From positions 397,222-461,221 of the forward strand of contig NZ_LMDH01000001.1 of assembly GCF_001425755.1 (NCBI RefSeq): DNA of 64,000 nucleotides, in the 5' to 3' direction. Shown here in pieces: positions 28,258-37,900 of the stretch. The position numbers and the translations under genes are program-made. This DNA is from Aeromicrobium sp. Root344 (GTDB lineage Bacteria > Actinomycetota > Actinomycetes > Propionibacteriales > Nocardioidaceae). Within the stretch, counting starts at the first letter, position 1; every line of letters begins with the position of its first letter. The notes beneath the pieces are model-generated. The model was not told the origin of the DNA and searched no databases. It saw only the letters and a list, made by a program, of their open reading frames with translations.

Positions 28258-28708
28258 CCCTGGCCGTCTCGGGATAGGCGTCGACGAGCGCCCAGAACTG
28301 CTTGCTGTGGTTGGGCTCGATGAGGTGGGCCAGCTCGTGCAGCAGGACGTAGTCGACGACCCACTCGGGCATGCCCTTGAGCCGGCCGGACAACCGGATG
28401 CTGCGGTCGGCGCTGGTGCACGAGCCCCACCGACTGTTCTGGTTGGACACCCAGCGCACCGACAACGGGACCGCGCGACCGTCGAGCCACCGGCTGGACA
28501 GCTGGGCGGCCCGCGTCCGGAGGTCGTCGTCGCTCGGGCGTACGCGTTGCTCACGGCGGTCGAGCCGCTCGACGAGGCTGCGCACGTGGCGCTCCTCCTC
28601 GGCCTTGGAGAGGTGCGCCGGCATCAGGACGATCGTCTTGTCGCCCTCGCGATAGGCGCGCACCGTGCGCTTGCGTCGGGCGCTGCGCCGGATCTCGACC
28701 TCGCTCAT
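28208..28708 (-). CDS. YgjP-type metallopeptidase (M48-like, DUF45), chromosomal copy
   Basis: 166 residues from the ATG at 28708 (MSEVEIRRSARRKRT). The zinc motif is HELAH with a following EPNHS, as in the island copy at 2281-3018 (HEMTH and ERNHG). It lacks the about 80 N-terminal residues of the island protein. YgjP proteins are small zinc peptidases with unclear substrates. Upstream in-frame codons to 28861 lack family-like sequence and a ribosome site, so the shorter start is preferred. It is convergent with the NUDIX gene. Confidence 0.85.
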   Translation of the reverse strand: MSEVEIRRSARRKRTVRAYREGDKTIVLMPAHLSKAEEERHVRSLVERLDRREQRVRPSDDDLRTRAAQLSSRWLDGRAVPLSVRWVSNQNSRWGSCTSADRSIRLSGRLKGMPEWVVDYVLLHELAHLIEPNHSKQFWALVDAYPETARAKAFLEGVSWQQRSAP

Positions 28709-28953
28709 GATCCGAAACCTATCTGCTGATGCCCACCTTTTGTCCGTCCACAGCTCGGGCCGGACAAACCGGCTGGTCACACAGGCAGATCCGGGGGTGT
28801 GAGGGTGGCGGCGCACAGGTTGTGCACTGCGCCGTCCACATGGCTCCTCGGCGTTCCCCACAACTTGTCCCCATTGTTATCCACAGGCGTGGACAACGGT
28901 TGCCCGAAACCGGTTGCCGGGAGCCGCTGGCCGCCCTAGCCTGAGGCGCATTC

Positions 28954-29004
28954 GAGGCTCCCGACGGAGCTCGCAAGGGGAAGGCAAGCTCCGTCGGGAG
29001 CCTC
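28954..29004. repeat. Perfect 18-bp inverted repeat
   Basis: GAGGCTCCCGACGGAGCT (28954-28971) and its exact reverse complement (28987-29004) flank a 15-base purine-rich loop (28972-28986). No T-run follows. It may be a terminator, a structured RNA or a transposon-derived palindrome. Confidence 0.75.
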
Positions 29005-29073
29005 CCTCATGTCAGCGGGCCCGCGCTGGACGAGACCTGCGTTTGGAGGCATTCCGACGCGCCGAACGCCTTT

Positions 29074-29089
29074 ACGCTCAGCTGAGCGT
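29074..29089. promoter_or_regulatory. 16-bp palindrome upstream of the DUF5679 gene
   Basis: ACGCTCAGCTGAGCGT is a perfect palindrome ending 61 bases before the ATG at 29151. A related half-site GCTGAACGTGA follows at 29112-29122. It could be a regulator site; no clear -35/-10 pair was found. Confidence 0.4.
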
Positions 29090-29150
29090 GAAACGGCCCT
29101 TCCACGCGTACGCTGAACGTGACTAGCACCACATCGGCAAGGAGGCCGCA

Positions 29151-29309
29151 ATGTCGGAAACATGGAGTGGCGAGTTCTACTGCGTCAAGTGCAAGGAAAA
29201 GCGCGAGGCGTCCGGAGAGGTCCACGTCAGTGACAAGGGCACTCGTATGGCCAAGGGCGTCTGCCCGGTCTGTGGTACCAAGCTGAACCGGATCCTCGGC
29301 AAGGCCTGA
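29151..29309 (+). CDS. DUF5679 zinc-ribbon protein
   Basis: A 52-residue protein with two Cys pairs, CVKC (about 11-14) and CPVC (about 38-41), that would bind one zinc. The ATG follows AAGGAGG at normal spacing. It ends in a short basic helix (KLNRILGKA). The family is conserved in actinobacteria and of unknown function; the fold resembles small ribosomal or RNA-binding zinc ribbons. Two hairpins downstream isolate it as a single-gene unit. Confidence 0.85.
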   Translation: MSETWSGEFYCVKCKEKREASGEVHVSDKGTRMAKGVCPVCGTKLNRILGKA

Positions 29310-29315
29310 ACCACC

Positions 29316-29336
29316 TGCGGGGATCCGGGCCCCGCA
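29316..29336 (+). terminator. Hairpin after DUF5679
   Basis: A 7-bp stem TGCGGGG/CCCCGCA with a seven-base loop, seven bases after the stop codon. No T-run follows; a longer hairpin lies just beyond. Confidence 0.5.
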
Positions 29337-29350
29337 CTTCCCCGAGTTTC

Positions 29351-29381
29351 GCGGAGGATCCGACACCGTCGGGTCCTCCGC
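29351..29381 (+). terminator. Second hairpin after DUF5679
   Basis: GCGGAGGAtCCGAC pairs with GTCGGgTCCTCCGC across an ACC loop, followed by TTCTCTGTCTG. It is the more likely terminator of the 29151 gene. Confidence 0.7.
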
Positions 29382-29451
29382 TTCTCTGTCTGCTGATGCC
29401 GCTGTGGACGACTCGCTCGCCGGATCAGCGTCGAACGACGACTCTGACGAC

Positions 29452-30339
29452 ATGGCCTTCCGACCTGCGCTTCGCCCCGGTGCACCGCTCCTGCGACGAG
29501 ACGCCACGCACCTGCAGGTCGGCACCTCCCCCGGCATCGTCATCGCTGATCGACCCGGCCTGCTCGAGCTGCTCCACCTCCTCGACGGCGCGCGCGACGT
29601 CGACCGCCTGACGGCGATCGCGCGCGACGCGATCCCCGACCTCGCGGCGCCGGTCGCCGAGATCCTCGCTGAGCTCCGGTCGGCGGGCGTCGTGTTCGAC
29701 GCAACCCGCTGGAGCACCGCTGAGGTCCGCGGCCTCGATGCCGAGGCACGGCATGCCGACTTCGGCGGTGACGATCCGGCCCGGCTCCGCCACCGACAGG
29801 CGTACGGAGTCGCCCTCCACGCGGACGCCGGCAGCCACCGGCTGTCCGAGATCCTCCGATCGACCCTCGCCGATGCCGGCATCACCCGGTTCGCCCCCGA
29901 CCATCCGGACCTCCTGGTCATCGCGTCGTGCGGGGAGCCCGCCCGCACCGTGTTCGAGCAGCCGGCGCGGCTCGGGATCGACCACCTGCCGGTCGTGATC
30001 GACGAGGATCGCGTTCGGATCGGGCCGCTCGTACGCCCCGGGCACACGCCCTGCGTGTCATGTCACGACCTGCACCGGGCGGACTGGGACCGGGCCTGGT
30101 CGGCGCTGGTGCACCAGCTCGGTCGCCACACCGCGAGCATGACTCCCCCGGCCATCGACGCCGTCACGACCCATGCCGCCGCACTCGAGGTCGCCGTCGA
30201 GGTGCTGGCCCACGCCGACGGCGGTCGCGGTCGCAGCCTCGGTCGATGCCTCGTCGTCGGACCTGCGCACGACGACCGTGACAGCTGGCCGCTGGCGTTC
30301 CACCACGCCTGCACGTGCGACCTGCTTCGGGCCGCCTGA
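29452..30339 (+). CDS. ThiF/TOMM-leader-binding-like protein
   Basis: 295 residues from the ATG at 29452 (MAFRPALRPGAPLLRRD); a GTG at 29404 is an alternative. The N-terminal region (HLQVGTSPGIVIADRPGLLE) and the later VRPGHTPCVSCHDLHRADWD resemble the leader-peptide-binding (cyclodehydratase C-domain, TOMM) and E1-like proteins. The CVSC could be one half of a zinc site. No YcaO or precursor peptide gene is near, and in actinobacteria this gene is commonly found beside aarF and uvrD2, as here. It may have a housekeeping role rather than make a natural product. The specific activity is unknown. Confidence 0.7.
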   Translation: MAFRPALRPGAPLLRRDATHLQVGTSPGIVIADRPGLLELLHLLDGARDVDRLTAIARDAIPDLAAPVAEILAELRSAGVVFDATRWSTAEVRGLDAEARHADFGGDDPARLRHRQAYGVALHADAGSHRLSEILRSTLADAGITRFAPDHPDLLVIASCGEPARTVFEQPARLGIDHLPVVIDEDRVRIGPLVRPGHTPCVSCHDLHRADWDRAWSALVHQLGRHTASMTPPAIDAVTTHAAALEVAVEVLAHADGGRGRSLGRCLVVGPAHDDRDSWPLAFHHACTCDLLRAA

Positions 30340-30366
30340 CCGCGGGCCCCGGACTATCCTGACGAG

Positions 30367-31752
30367 GTGCCCCAGACTCCCGACCGGCCCGACGGACCGG
30401 ACCAGGCCGGCTCGCCCGGCAAGGGCGAGCCCAAGGGCCGACCGCTGACCGGCAGCGCGTTCCTGCGCACGGCCCGCCTCGCCTCGCTTCCGGTCGGCTT
30501 CGCCGGGCGTACGACGTTGGGCTTCGGCAAGCGCATGGTCGGAGCACCTGCGAACGTCGTGCTCAACGAGGTGCAACGCCGTACGGCCGACCAGATCTTC
30601 TCCGTGCTCGGCCAGCTCAAGGGCGGCGCGATGAAGTTCGGCCAGGCCATGAGCATCTTCGAGGCCGCGCTGCCCGAGGAGTTCATCGGGCCCTATCGCG
30701 AGACGCTCGTCAAGCTGCAGGACTCGGCCCCGCCCATGCCGCCGGACACGGTGCACCGGGTCTTGGCCGAAGAGTTCGGCGCCGACTGGCGGCAGCAGTT
30801 CACCTCGTTCGACGACAAGCCCGCCGCCTCGGCCTCGATCGGCCAGGTGCACCGCGCGGTGTGGGCCGACGGCCGCGACGTCGCGGTCAAGCTGCAGTAT
30901 CCCGGCGCCGCCAAGGCGCTGACCGCCGACTTCAAGCAGATCGCCCGGCTGGCGCGACTGTTCGGGACGCTGGCGCCGGGACTCGACGTCAAGCCGTTGG
31001 TCCAAGAGCTGCAGGACCGGGTCGCCGAGGAGCTCGACTACAACCTGGAGGCCGGGGCACAGAGCATGTTCGCCGCGGAGTTCGAGGGTGATCCGGAGAT
31101 CGTCGTCCCGGACGTCCTGGCCTACACCGAGCACGCCCTCGTCTCGACCTGGCTCGACAGCGACCACTCGTTGGCGCAGGTCATCACCGAGGGCACGCAG
31201 GAGGAGCGGGACCGATACGGCGAGGCGTACGTGAGGTTCCTGTTCGCCGGCCCGATGCGCACCGGGATGCTGCACGCCGACCCGCACCCCGGCAACTTCC
31301 GCGTCATGCCCGACGGCCGACTCGGCGTCGTCGACTACGGCGCCGTCGCGCGCCTCCCGGACGGGCTTCCGGAGCCGGTGGGCCGGCTGCTCCGCCATGC
31401 GGTCGCCGGTGACTACGACCTGGTGCTCGAAGGGCTGCGCGACGAAGGGTTCGTCAAGCAGACCACCGACCTGGATGCCGACACGATCGCCCGCTACATC
31501 GGCCCGTTCGTCGAGCCGGCGAGCGTCGAGCGGTTCACGTTCAGCCGCGAGTGGATGCGCGCGCAGACCTTGCGGGTCAGCGCTTTGACGTCGGAGGGCA
31601 TGGGCACCGCGATGAAGATCAATCTGCCGCCGCAATATCTGCTGATCCACCGCGTGTGGATCGGCGGCATCGGCGTGCTCAGCCAGCTCGGCGCCACGGC
31701 CCCCTTCCGCGCGATCCTCGAAGAATCACTACCCGGATTCGCTGACGCCTAG
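30367..31752 (+). CDS. ABC1/AarF (UbiB) family atypical kinase
   Basis: A 461-residue protein of the UbiB/ABC1 kinase-like family. It shows the family KxGQ (LKGGAMKFGQAMSIF, about 80-94), the alanine-rich loop PAASASIGQVHRA (about 155-167), VAVKLQYPG with the ATP lysine (about 175-183), and the metal-binding loop DPHPGNF and VVDYG (about 305-325). GTG start. No transmembrane helix is obvious. Members support quinone biosynthesis in other bacteria, but in actinobacteria the role is not established. Its stop shares bases with the convergent uvrD2 stop. Confidence 0.9.
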   Translation: MPQTPDRPDGPDQAGSPGKGEPKGRPLTGSAFLRTARLASLPVGFAGRTTLGFGKRMVGAPANVVLNEVQRRTADQIFSVLGQLKGGAMKFGQAMSIFEAALPEEFIGPYRETLVKLQDSAPPMPPDTVHRVLAEEFGADWRQQFTSFDDKPAASASIGQVHRAVWADGRDVAVKLQYPGAAKALTADFKQIARLARLFGTLAPGLDVKPLVQELQDRVAEELDYNLEAGAQSMFAAEFEGDPEIVVPDVLAYTEHALVSTWLDSDHSLAQVITEGTQEERDRYGEAYVRFLFAGPMRTGMLHADPHPGNFRVMPDGRLGVVDYGAVARLPDGLPEPVGRLLRHAVAGDYDLVLEGLRDEGFVKQTTDLDADTIARYIGPFVEPASVERFTFSREWMRAQTLRVSALTSEGMGTAMKINLPPQYLLIHRVWIGGIGVLSQLGATAPFRAILEESLPGFADA

Positions 31753-33794
31753 CGATCCCGGATCAGCTCGAGGACGGAGTCGGCGTACTTCTCGAGCTTG
31801 GCCGGACCGATGCCGGGCACCTTGGCCAGCGCGTCGGGATCGGCGGGCTTGACCTCCGCGATCGACTGCAGCGTCGCGTCGGTGAAGATCACGTAGGCCG
31901 GCTTGCCCTGCTCGGTGGCCTGCTCGGTGCGCCAGGAGCGCAGCTGCTCGTAGAGCTCCTCGTCGTAGGTGGCCGGGCAGTCCTCACAGCGCCCCCGCTT
32001 GCGGTCGGCGACGGCCAGGACGGTATTGCAGACCCGGCACTTGGCGACCTTGCGCTCACGGGGCTGGCGGGCGGTCTGCCGGGCCTCGTGGTCGGCGGGC
32101 AACAGCGGGTCGAGGAAGCGGGTCGGTCGACGGTTGCCGCGACCGCCGCGGTTGCGGGTCACGGCCCAGGAGATCATCAGGTCGTGGCGAGCGCGAGTGA
32201 GCCCGACGTAGAACAGTCGGCGCTCCTCCTCGACCGCCGCCGGGGTGTCGGCGTGGACGCTCGGCATCATGCCCTCGTGCATGCCGACGCAGAACACCGC
32301 GTCCCACTCCAGACCCTTGGCAGAGTGCAGCGTGGCCAGCGTGACGCCGTCTGCCGCGGGCGCGTGCGCCTGGTCGGCGCGCCGGTCGAGGTCGGCGACG
32401 AGTGCTGTGAGGTCGGCGGCGGGGTCGGACTCCACCAGCTCGGCGGCCATCGAGACGATCGCGTGGAGCGACTCCCAGCGATCGCGGACGGCACCGGCGC
32501 CGTTGGGTGGCTCATCGGTGTGGCCCATCGCCGCGAAGATCGCCCGCACCTCCTGGACGAGCTCGCCGCCACCCTCGCCGCCGCGGGCCGCACCGCGCAG
32601 GAGCGTGACGGCCTGGCGCACCTCGGCGCGGCGGAAGAACCCCTCGACGCCGCGCAGGACGTAGGGAATGCCGTGCTCGCCGAGCGCCTCCTCGAATGCC
32701 TCGGACTGGGCATTGATCCGGAACAGGATGGCCATCTCCTTGTAGGAGACGCCTCGCCGGTGAAGCAGCGCGATCTCGCTCGCGACCGCAGCGGCCTCGG
32801 CCTGCTCGTCGGGGAAGCCGATGTAGGTCACCGGGTCGCCCGGCTCCTGCTGGGACTGCAGGCGTACGCCATCGGTGGCGTGGGTGCGGCTGAAGACCGC
32901 GTTGGCCGCAGCCACGATCTGGGGCGTCGAGCGGTAGTTGCGGACGAGCTCGATGCGTTGGGCGCCCTCGTGGCGGCGACCGAACGAGCTGAGGATCTCG
33001 GGCGAGGCGCCGGCGAACGAGTAGATCGTCTGGCGTGGGTCGCCGACGACGCAGATGTCGTTGCGGCCGCCGAGCCACAGCTCGAGGAGGGTCGACTGGA
33101 GCGGGTTGACGTCCTGGAACTCATCGACGACGAACCAACGATATTGCTGACGGACCTGGGCGGCGATGCGCTCGTCGTCGGCGAGGATCGCCGCGGTGAT
33201 CAGGAGGATGTCCTCCATGTCGATGCGCCCGCGATCGCGCTTGACGTCTTCGTAGGCCGTCATGATGTTGCCGACCGTGGGGTGGTCGAGATCGGCGACC
33301 TGGCGGCGAGCGGGACCCGCCGCGGCGGAGTAGGCCGACGGGCGGATGTTGGAGACCTTGGCCCACTCGATCTCCGACGACAGGTCGCGCAGCAGCGGGG
33401 TGTCGGTGCGGATGTTGAGGCGACGCGCGGCCTCGGCGACGAGGGCGAACTTGGAGGCCGTGACCTCGGGGAACTCGCCGCCGTAGACCTGGGGCCAGAA
33501 GTAGCGGGCCTGTCGCAGCGCCGCGGAATGGAACGTGCGCGCCTGCACTCCGTCGGCGCCGAGCTGGCGCAGTCGGGTGCGCATCTCGCCGGCGGCGCGG
33601 GTCGTGAACGTCACCGCCAGCACCTCGGTGGGCTTGTAGACGCCGGTCGCGACGCCGTAGGCCATGCGGTGCGTGATCGCGCGGGTCTTGCCGGTGCCGG
33701 CGCCCGCGACGACGCTGACCGGCCCCCTCAACGCCTGGGCGACCTCACGCTGCTCAGGATCGAGTCCCGTCAACAGGTCGTCGGCACTGGGCAC
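31749..33794 (-). CDS. uvrD2: ATP-dependent DNA helicase UvrD2
   Basis: A 681-residue superfamily 1A helicase. Walker A GAGTGKTRAI (about 32-41), motif II VVDEFQDVNP, motif III GDPRQTIYSFAGA, motif VI YVGLTRARHDL. It is followed by a four-cysteine block (CRVC and CEDC) and an HRDC domain at the C-terminus (QLRSWRTEQATEQGKPAYVI). This layout is that of mycobacterial UvrD2, an essential 3'-5' helicase. The gene is divergent from the mycoredoxin gene and convergent with the AarF gene. Confidence 0.93.
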   Translation of the reverse strand: MPSADDLLTGLDPEQREVAQALRGPVSVVAGAGTGKTRAITHRMAYGVATGVYKPTEVLAVTFTTRAAGEMRTRLRQLGADGVQARTFHSAALRQARYFWPQVYGGEFPEVTASKFALVAEAARRLNIRTDTPLLRDLSSEIEWAKVSNIRPSAYSAAAGPARRQVADLDHPTVGNIMTAYEDVKRDRGRIDMEDILLITAAILADDERIAAQVRQQYRWFVVDEFQDVNPLQSTLLELWLGGRNDICVVGDPRQTIYSFAGASPEILSSFGRRHEGAQRIELVRNYRSTPQIVAAANAVFSRTHATDGVRLQSQQEPGDPVTYIGFPDEQAEAAAVASEIALLHRRGVSYKEMAILFRINAQSEAFEEALGEHGIPYVLRGVEGFFRRAEVRQAVTLLRGAARGGEGGGELVQEVRAIFAAMGHTDEPPNGAGAVRDRWESLHAIVSMAAELVESDPAADLTALVADLDRRADQAHAPAADGVTLATLHSAKGLEWDAVFCVGMHEGMMPSVHADTPAAVEEERRLFYVGLTRARHDLMISWAVTRNRGGRGNRRPTRFLDPLLPADHEARQTARQPRERKVAKCRVCNTVLAVADRKRGRCEDCPATYDEELYEQLRSWRTEQATEQGKPAYVIFTDATLQSIAEVKPADPDALAKVPGIGPAKLEKYADSVLELIRDR

Positions 33795-33869
33795 GCAGGC
33801 TCCTCATGGAATGGTTGAAGTGGCAATGATGTTGAGACAATCAAGACTAGTCGTCGAAGGAGACACTCC

Positions 33870-34118
33870 ATGTCGGGCACGTTCACGATGTACTCCACCC
33901 CCTGGTGCGGGTACTGCCACCGGCTCAAGGGCCAGCTCAAGCGCGAGGGCATCACCTTCGACGAGGTCGACATCGAGCAGGTGCCCGAGGCCGCGTTCAT
34001 CGTCGAGCAGGCCAACAACGGCAACCAGACCGTCCCCACGCTGGTCTTCGCCGACGGCACGGCGCTGACCAACCCGTCCGTCGCCCAGGTCAAGGCGCAG
34101 CTGGCCGCAGCAAGCTAG
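33870..34118 (+). CDS. Mycoredoxin-1 (glutaredoxin-like, CGYC)
   Basis: An 82-residue thioredoxin-fold protein with active site C-G-Y-C at about 14-17 and the cis-proline region TVPTLVFADG near 54. Mycoredoxins reduce mycothiol mixed disulfides in actinobacteria, with the N-terminal Cys as nucleophile. The ATG follows GGAGA. The C-terminal end overlaps the convergent nudC stop by four bases. Expression from the uvrD2/mycoredoxin divergent region is likely; no specific promoter was identified. Confidence 0.9.
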   Translation: MSGTFTMYSTPWCGYCHRLKGQLKREGITFDEVDIEQVPEAAFIVEQANNGNQTVPTLVFADGTALTNPSVAQVKAQLAAAS

Positions 34119-34975
34119 GCCCAACGGCCGCTGATGGTTCCTCCGTGCCACTTCTGGAGGAGCCACCGTGAGATCGAGACGTTGGGCGGCAGCAGCATCT
34201 CGCTGGCCGCCGTCATCTGCGTGACGTCGTCACGGGTGAACCAGCGCGCCTCGGCGATCTCGTTCTGGTCGATCGTGATGTCCGACGTCAGCGCCTGGCC
34301 GAAGAACCCGAGCATGAGGCTCGACGGGAACGGCCACGGCTGGCTGCCGGCGTAGGTGACCTCGCCGACCTGGATGCCGACCTCCTCGAGCACCTCACGG
34401 CGTACGGCATCGTCGAGGGACTCCCCCGGCTCGACGAACCCGGCCAGGGTCGAGAACCGGCCCTCGGGCCACTGCTGGCCGCGGCCCAGCAGTGCTCGGT
34501 CGTCACCGTCGGTGATGAGCATGATGACCGCGGGATCCGTGCGCGGGAAGTGGTGCGTGCCGCACGCGGGGCAGATGCGGACGTGACCGGCCTCCGCCGG
34601 GTCCGTCGGCTGGCCGCAGTTGGCGCAGAACCGGTGGTGCTCGTGCCACCGGGCGATGCCGACCGCGTGCACCCCGAGGGATGCCTCGTCGGGTGCCATC
34701 GTCGGTCCGAGCATGCGCAGGCTCACCGGCGCGAGCTCGTCGGGCACCCGGTCGACCATCACCGCGGCGTAGCGGACGCTGTCCTTGATGCCGAGGAAGA
34801 TCCACTCGCCTTCGGGTGCCTCGTCAAGGCTGAGCCAGCGGACGCCTGCGCCGCCGTCGGTCGCCACGTGCTCGCCGCCGATGACCATCACGCGTACGTC
34901 GCGGGTGCGCCACGCGTCGTCCTTGCGCAGATGGCCGGCGCGGTCGTGCTGGGTACGGTCGAAGGCGAAGTCCAC
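34115..34975 (-). CDS. nudC: NADH pyrophosphatase NudC (NAD+ diphosphatase)
   Basis: 286 residues, GTG start (MDFAFDRTQHDRAG). It has the zinc ribbon CANCGQPTDPAEAG with second pair CPACG (about 137-160) and the Nudix box GFVEPGESLDDAVRREVLEE followed by VGI (about 196-218), plus the NudC SQPWPFPSSLMLGF motif. It hydrolyses NAD(H) and may remove NAD caps from RNA. Downstream of adnB in the same direction, with a nine-base gap, so it may be the last gene of the adnAB operon. Confidence 0.93.
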   Translation of the reverse strand: MDFAFDRTQHDRAGHLRKDDAWRTRDVRVMVIGGEHVATDGGAGVRWLSLDEAPEGEWIFLGIKDSVRYAAVMVDRVPDELAPVSLRMLGPTMAPDEASLGVHAVGIARWHEHHRFCANCGQPTDPAEAGHVRICPACGTHHFPRTDPAVIMLITDGDDRALLGRGQQWPEGRFSTLAGFVEPGESLDDAVRREVLEEVGIQVGEVTYAGSQPWPFPSSLMLGFFGQALTSDITIDQNEIAEARWFTRDDVTQMTAASEMLLPPNVSISRWLLQKWHGGTISGRWA

Positions 34976-34984
34976 GCCTCTACG

Positions 34985-37900
34985 CTAGTCCGGGCCTCCG
35001 CCACCCCGGAGCAGTGCCTCGAGAGCGGGGCGGTCGAGCAGCTGGTCGGCGCCGTAGCGCAGGGTCCTGCCGAGACGGACGTAGTAGAAGGCTCCGGTGA
35101 CATCCTCGGGCGCGACCCCGTTGAGCTCTGCCCAGGCCAGCCGGTAGATCGACAGCTGCAACGGATCGGCCGTGGGCTTCTTGTTGGTCTTCCAGTCGAC
35201 CACCTCGAAACGGGTGCGTCCGTCCTCGGCCGTGGTCGCGAAGACGGCGTCGATGCGTCCGATGACCTGCTGACCGGCCAGGACGATCGAGAACGGGGCC
35301 TCGATGGCGAAGGGATCCCGTTGGCCGTACTCGCCCTCGCTGAACAGGGTGATGACCTCGTCGAGCTCGGCGTCGGAGTTGAGGTCGACATCGCCCTGCC
35401 CGGGGAGCTCGGCCGGGTCGAGCAGCACCTGCTGGCCGTAGTGCGCCTCGACCCACGCGTGGAAGCGGGTGCCGAACCGGGCCGCGGGTGACGGGCGGCG
35501 CGGCATGGGGCGGGCCAGCTCGCGCGCGAAGGACGCCTCGTCGTCGGCCAGGCCGAGCATCGAGGTGGTCGAGACGGACCCGGGCAAGGTCACGACACGT
35601 TGCTGTGCGGCCATGGCGTCAGCCTCGGCGAGCAACAGGTCGACGTCGGCGCACAGCTCGTCGAGGCGGTCGGCCGGCAGGAGGGCCACGTCGAACGCCG
35701 GCCGTTCGGACCGGTCGAGGGTGTCGCGGACGGCCGACGCCAAGGCCTGACGGCGCGCCAGGACGGGCGGTGCCGCCGGCCAGTCGGAGCGCTGCACCGT
35801 GTCGAGGTGCGGATTGGTGGCCCCGGGAGCGGGTTGAGGCGCCCACGTCGCGGCGTCCTCACCGTTCTCGATCAGCCACTGACGGGTCGCAATGAGGAAC
35901 TCGGACGGGCCACGCGGCTTGATCTGGGTGCGCCCCCACCAGTGCCCCGACAGCACCAGGCGTTCCTCGGCGCGGGTGTAGGCGACGTAGGCCAACCGGC
36001 GCTCCTCCATGTGTCCCAGCTCCTTGTTGCGAGCGTCGTGGACATTGCGGGAGTCGTCGGTCCAGTCGTCCGGGCGGTCGGCCATCTGCGGCAGGCTGGA
36101 CCGGTCGCCGCGCAGGGCGGTCGGCACGGCCGACGCGGTGGTGATCCAGTTGGCGCGTCCCTGGCCCGTGGGGAACACCGTGGCGGACATGAACGGCACG
36201 AACACGGTGTTCCACTCCAGCCCCTTCGCGCGGTGGATCGTCAGGAGCTTGACCGACTCGGCCTCGGAGGGGGTGAACACCTCCATGCCCTGGTTGTAGA
36301 TCTCCTCGGCGTTGAAGTAGGACAGCAGTCCGGCGAGCGAGGCGTAGCGATCGCTCTCGGAGTAGGTCGCCACCGCGTCGAGGAAGAGGGCGAGGTTGTC
36401 GCCGGCGCCCTCGACGTCGCCGGCCTCCAGCTCGATGTCGAGGTCGAGCATCCGGACGGCACGTCGGGCCAGGTCGATCAGCGGCTCGCTGCTGTGCCGG
36501 CGCACCGAGGTGATGATGCCGGACAGCTCGGCGAACCGAGCCCGAGCAGCCTCGGAGTAGGGCAGATCGCCGAGATCCTCCAACGCGTCGGCCAGAGCGA
36601 CGATCTCGGTCGGATCCGTGCCCTCAACCGCGTGCGCCAGGTCGGCCGCCAGGGAGGGTTCGGCCTCGTCGTCGCGGCTGACCGACCGGCTCAGCTGCGA
36701 GGCCCGGCGGCCCAGCAGTGCGAGATCGCGCGGGCCGACGTTCCAGCGCGGTCCGGTCAGCAGTCGCAGGGTCGCCGGATTGGCGGTCACGTCGTCGACG
36801 ACCTCGAGCAGCGACACGACGTCCTGCACCTCCGGCTGCGCGAGCAGACCCTGCAGGCCGACGATCTCGAAGGGAATGTGCGAGTCACGCAGCGCCTTGA
36901 CGATCTCGCCGTTCTCGGCTGCGACGCGTACGAGGATCGCGACGCTGCGCAACGGGACGACGCCCTCGTCGCGGATCTGCTCGATCTGTCGCACCATGGC
37001 GCTGATCTCCTGGGACACCGTCGAGTGCAACGCCACGTCGACGCGTCCACCCGGGTCCTTGCCAGACACCAAGGGCTCGACGCTCCTGGTGATCCTGGCG
37101 TCGTCGTAGAACGCCGAGATGATGTGGTTGGCGGCGCCGATGATCTCGGGCCGGCACCGATAGGTCTGCCGCAACGTCAGGCGGCGACCCGGCACGTCCT
37201 CGATCGCGAAGTCGTCGAGGAAGTCCTCGAGGTTGCCGGTGGCCGCGCCTCGCCAGCCGTAGATGCCTTGAGCGGGATCGCCGACCGCGGTGACCGGGAG
37301 CCCCGCGAACAGTCCCACCAGCAGGTCACGCTGGGCCACGGAGGTGTCTTGATATTCGTCGAGGAGGACGACGTCGTACTTCTCGAGCATGGACTTGCGT
37401 ACGGCCTCGAGGGTGGCGAGCTCGGCACCCCAGGCCATCTGGTCGGAGAAGTCCATGACCCCGTCGGCCAGCTTCGCCGCCCGGTAGGCGTCGACCAGCC
37501 GGCTGAGCTCGGTCCGCTTGCGCGCGGTGGCCGCCGCCTGGGCCACGACCTTGTGGGCCGACCGACCTGAGTCGTCGCAGGCCATGATGGCCTCGTCGTA
37601 CGCCCTCAGGTCCGCCGGCGTGACGAGGTGCTCGGAGAGCTCCGAGTCGAGCTTCATCGCGTCGGGCACGAGCCGTGGGATGTAGGTGGTGACCAGGTCG
37701 AGGGATCCCTCGTAGGACTCGATGGCACGGGCGAAGCGCTGGAAGCGGGACGCGTCGGTGACGACGCGCAGATCGGGCTCGACGCCCAGCCGCAGCCCGT
37801 GCTCGGCGATGAGGGTGCCCGCGAACGCGTGATAGGTCGACGCCGTGACCTCGCCCCAGCCGGCCTCGGCGTGGTCGACACCCAACAACTCGAGGCTGGC

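Larger units (their letters stand above)
28709..29150. other. 442-base gene-free region with two palindromes
   Basis: It divides the divergent YgjP and DUF5679 genes. It holds a 51-base perfect hairpin (28954-29004) and a 16-base palindrome (29074-29089), listed separately. No small gene with a ribosome site was found in it. Confidence 0.5.
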
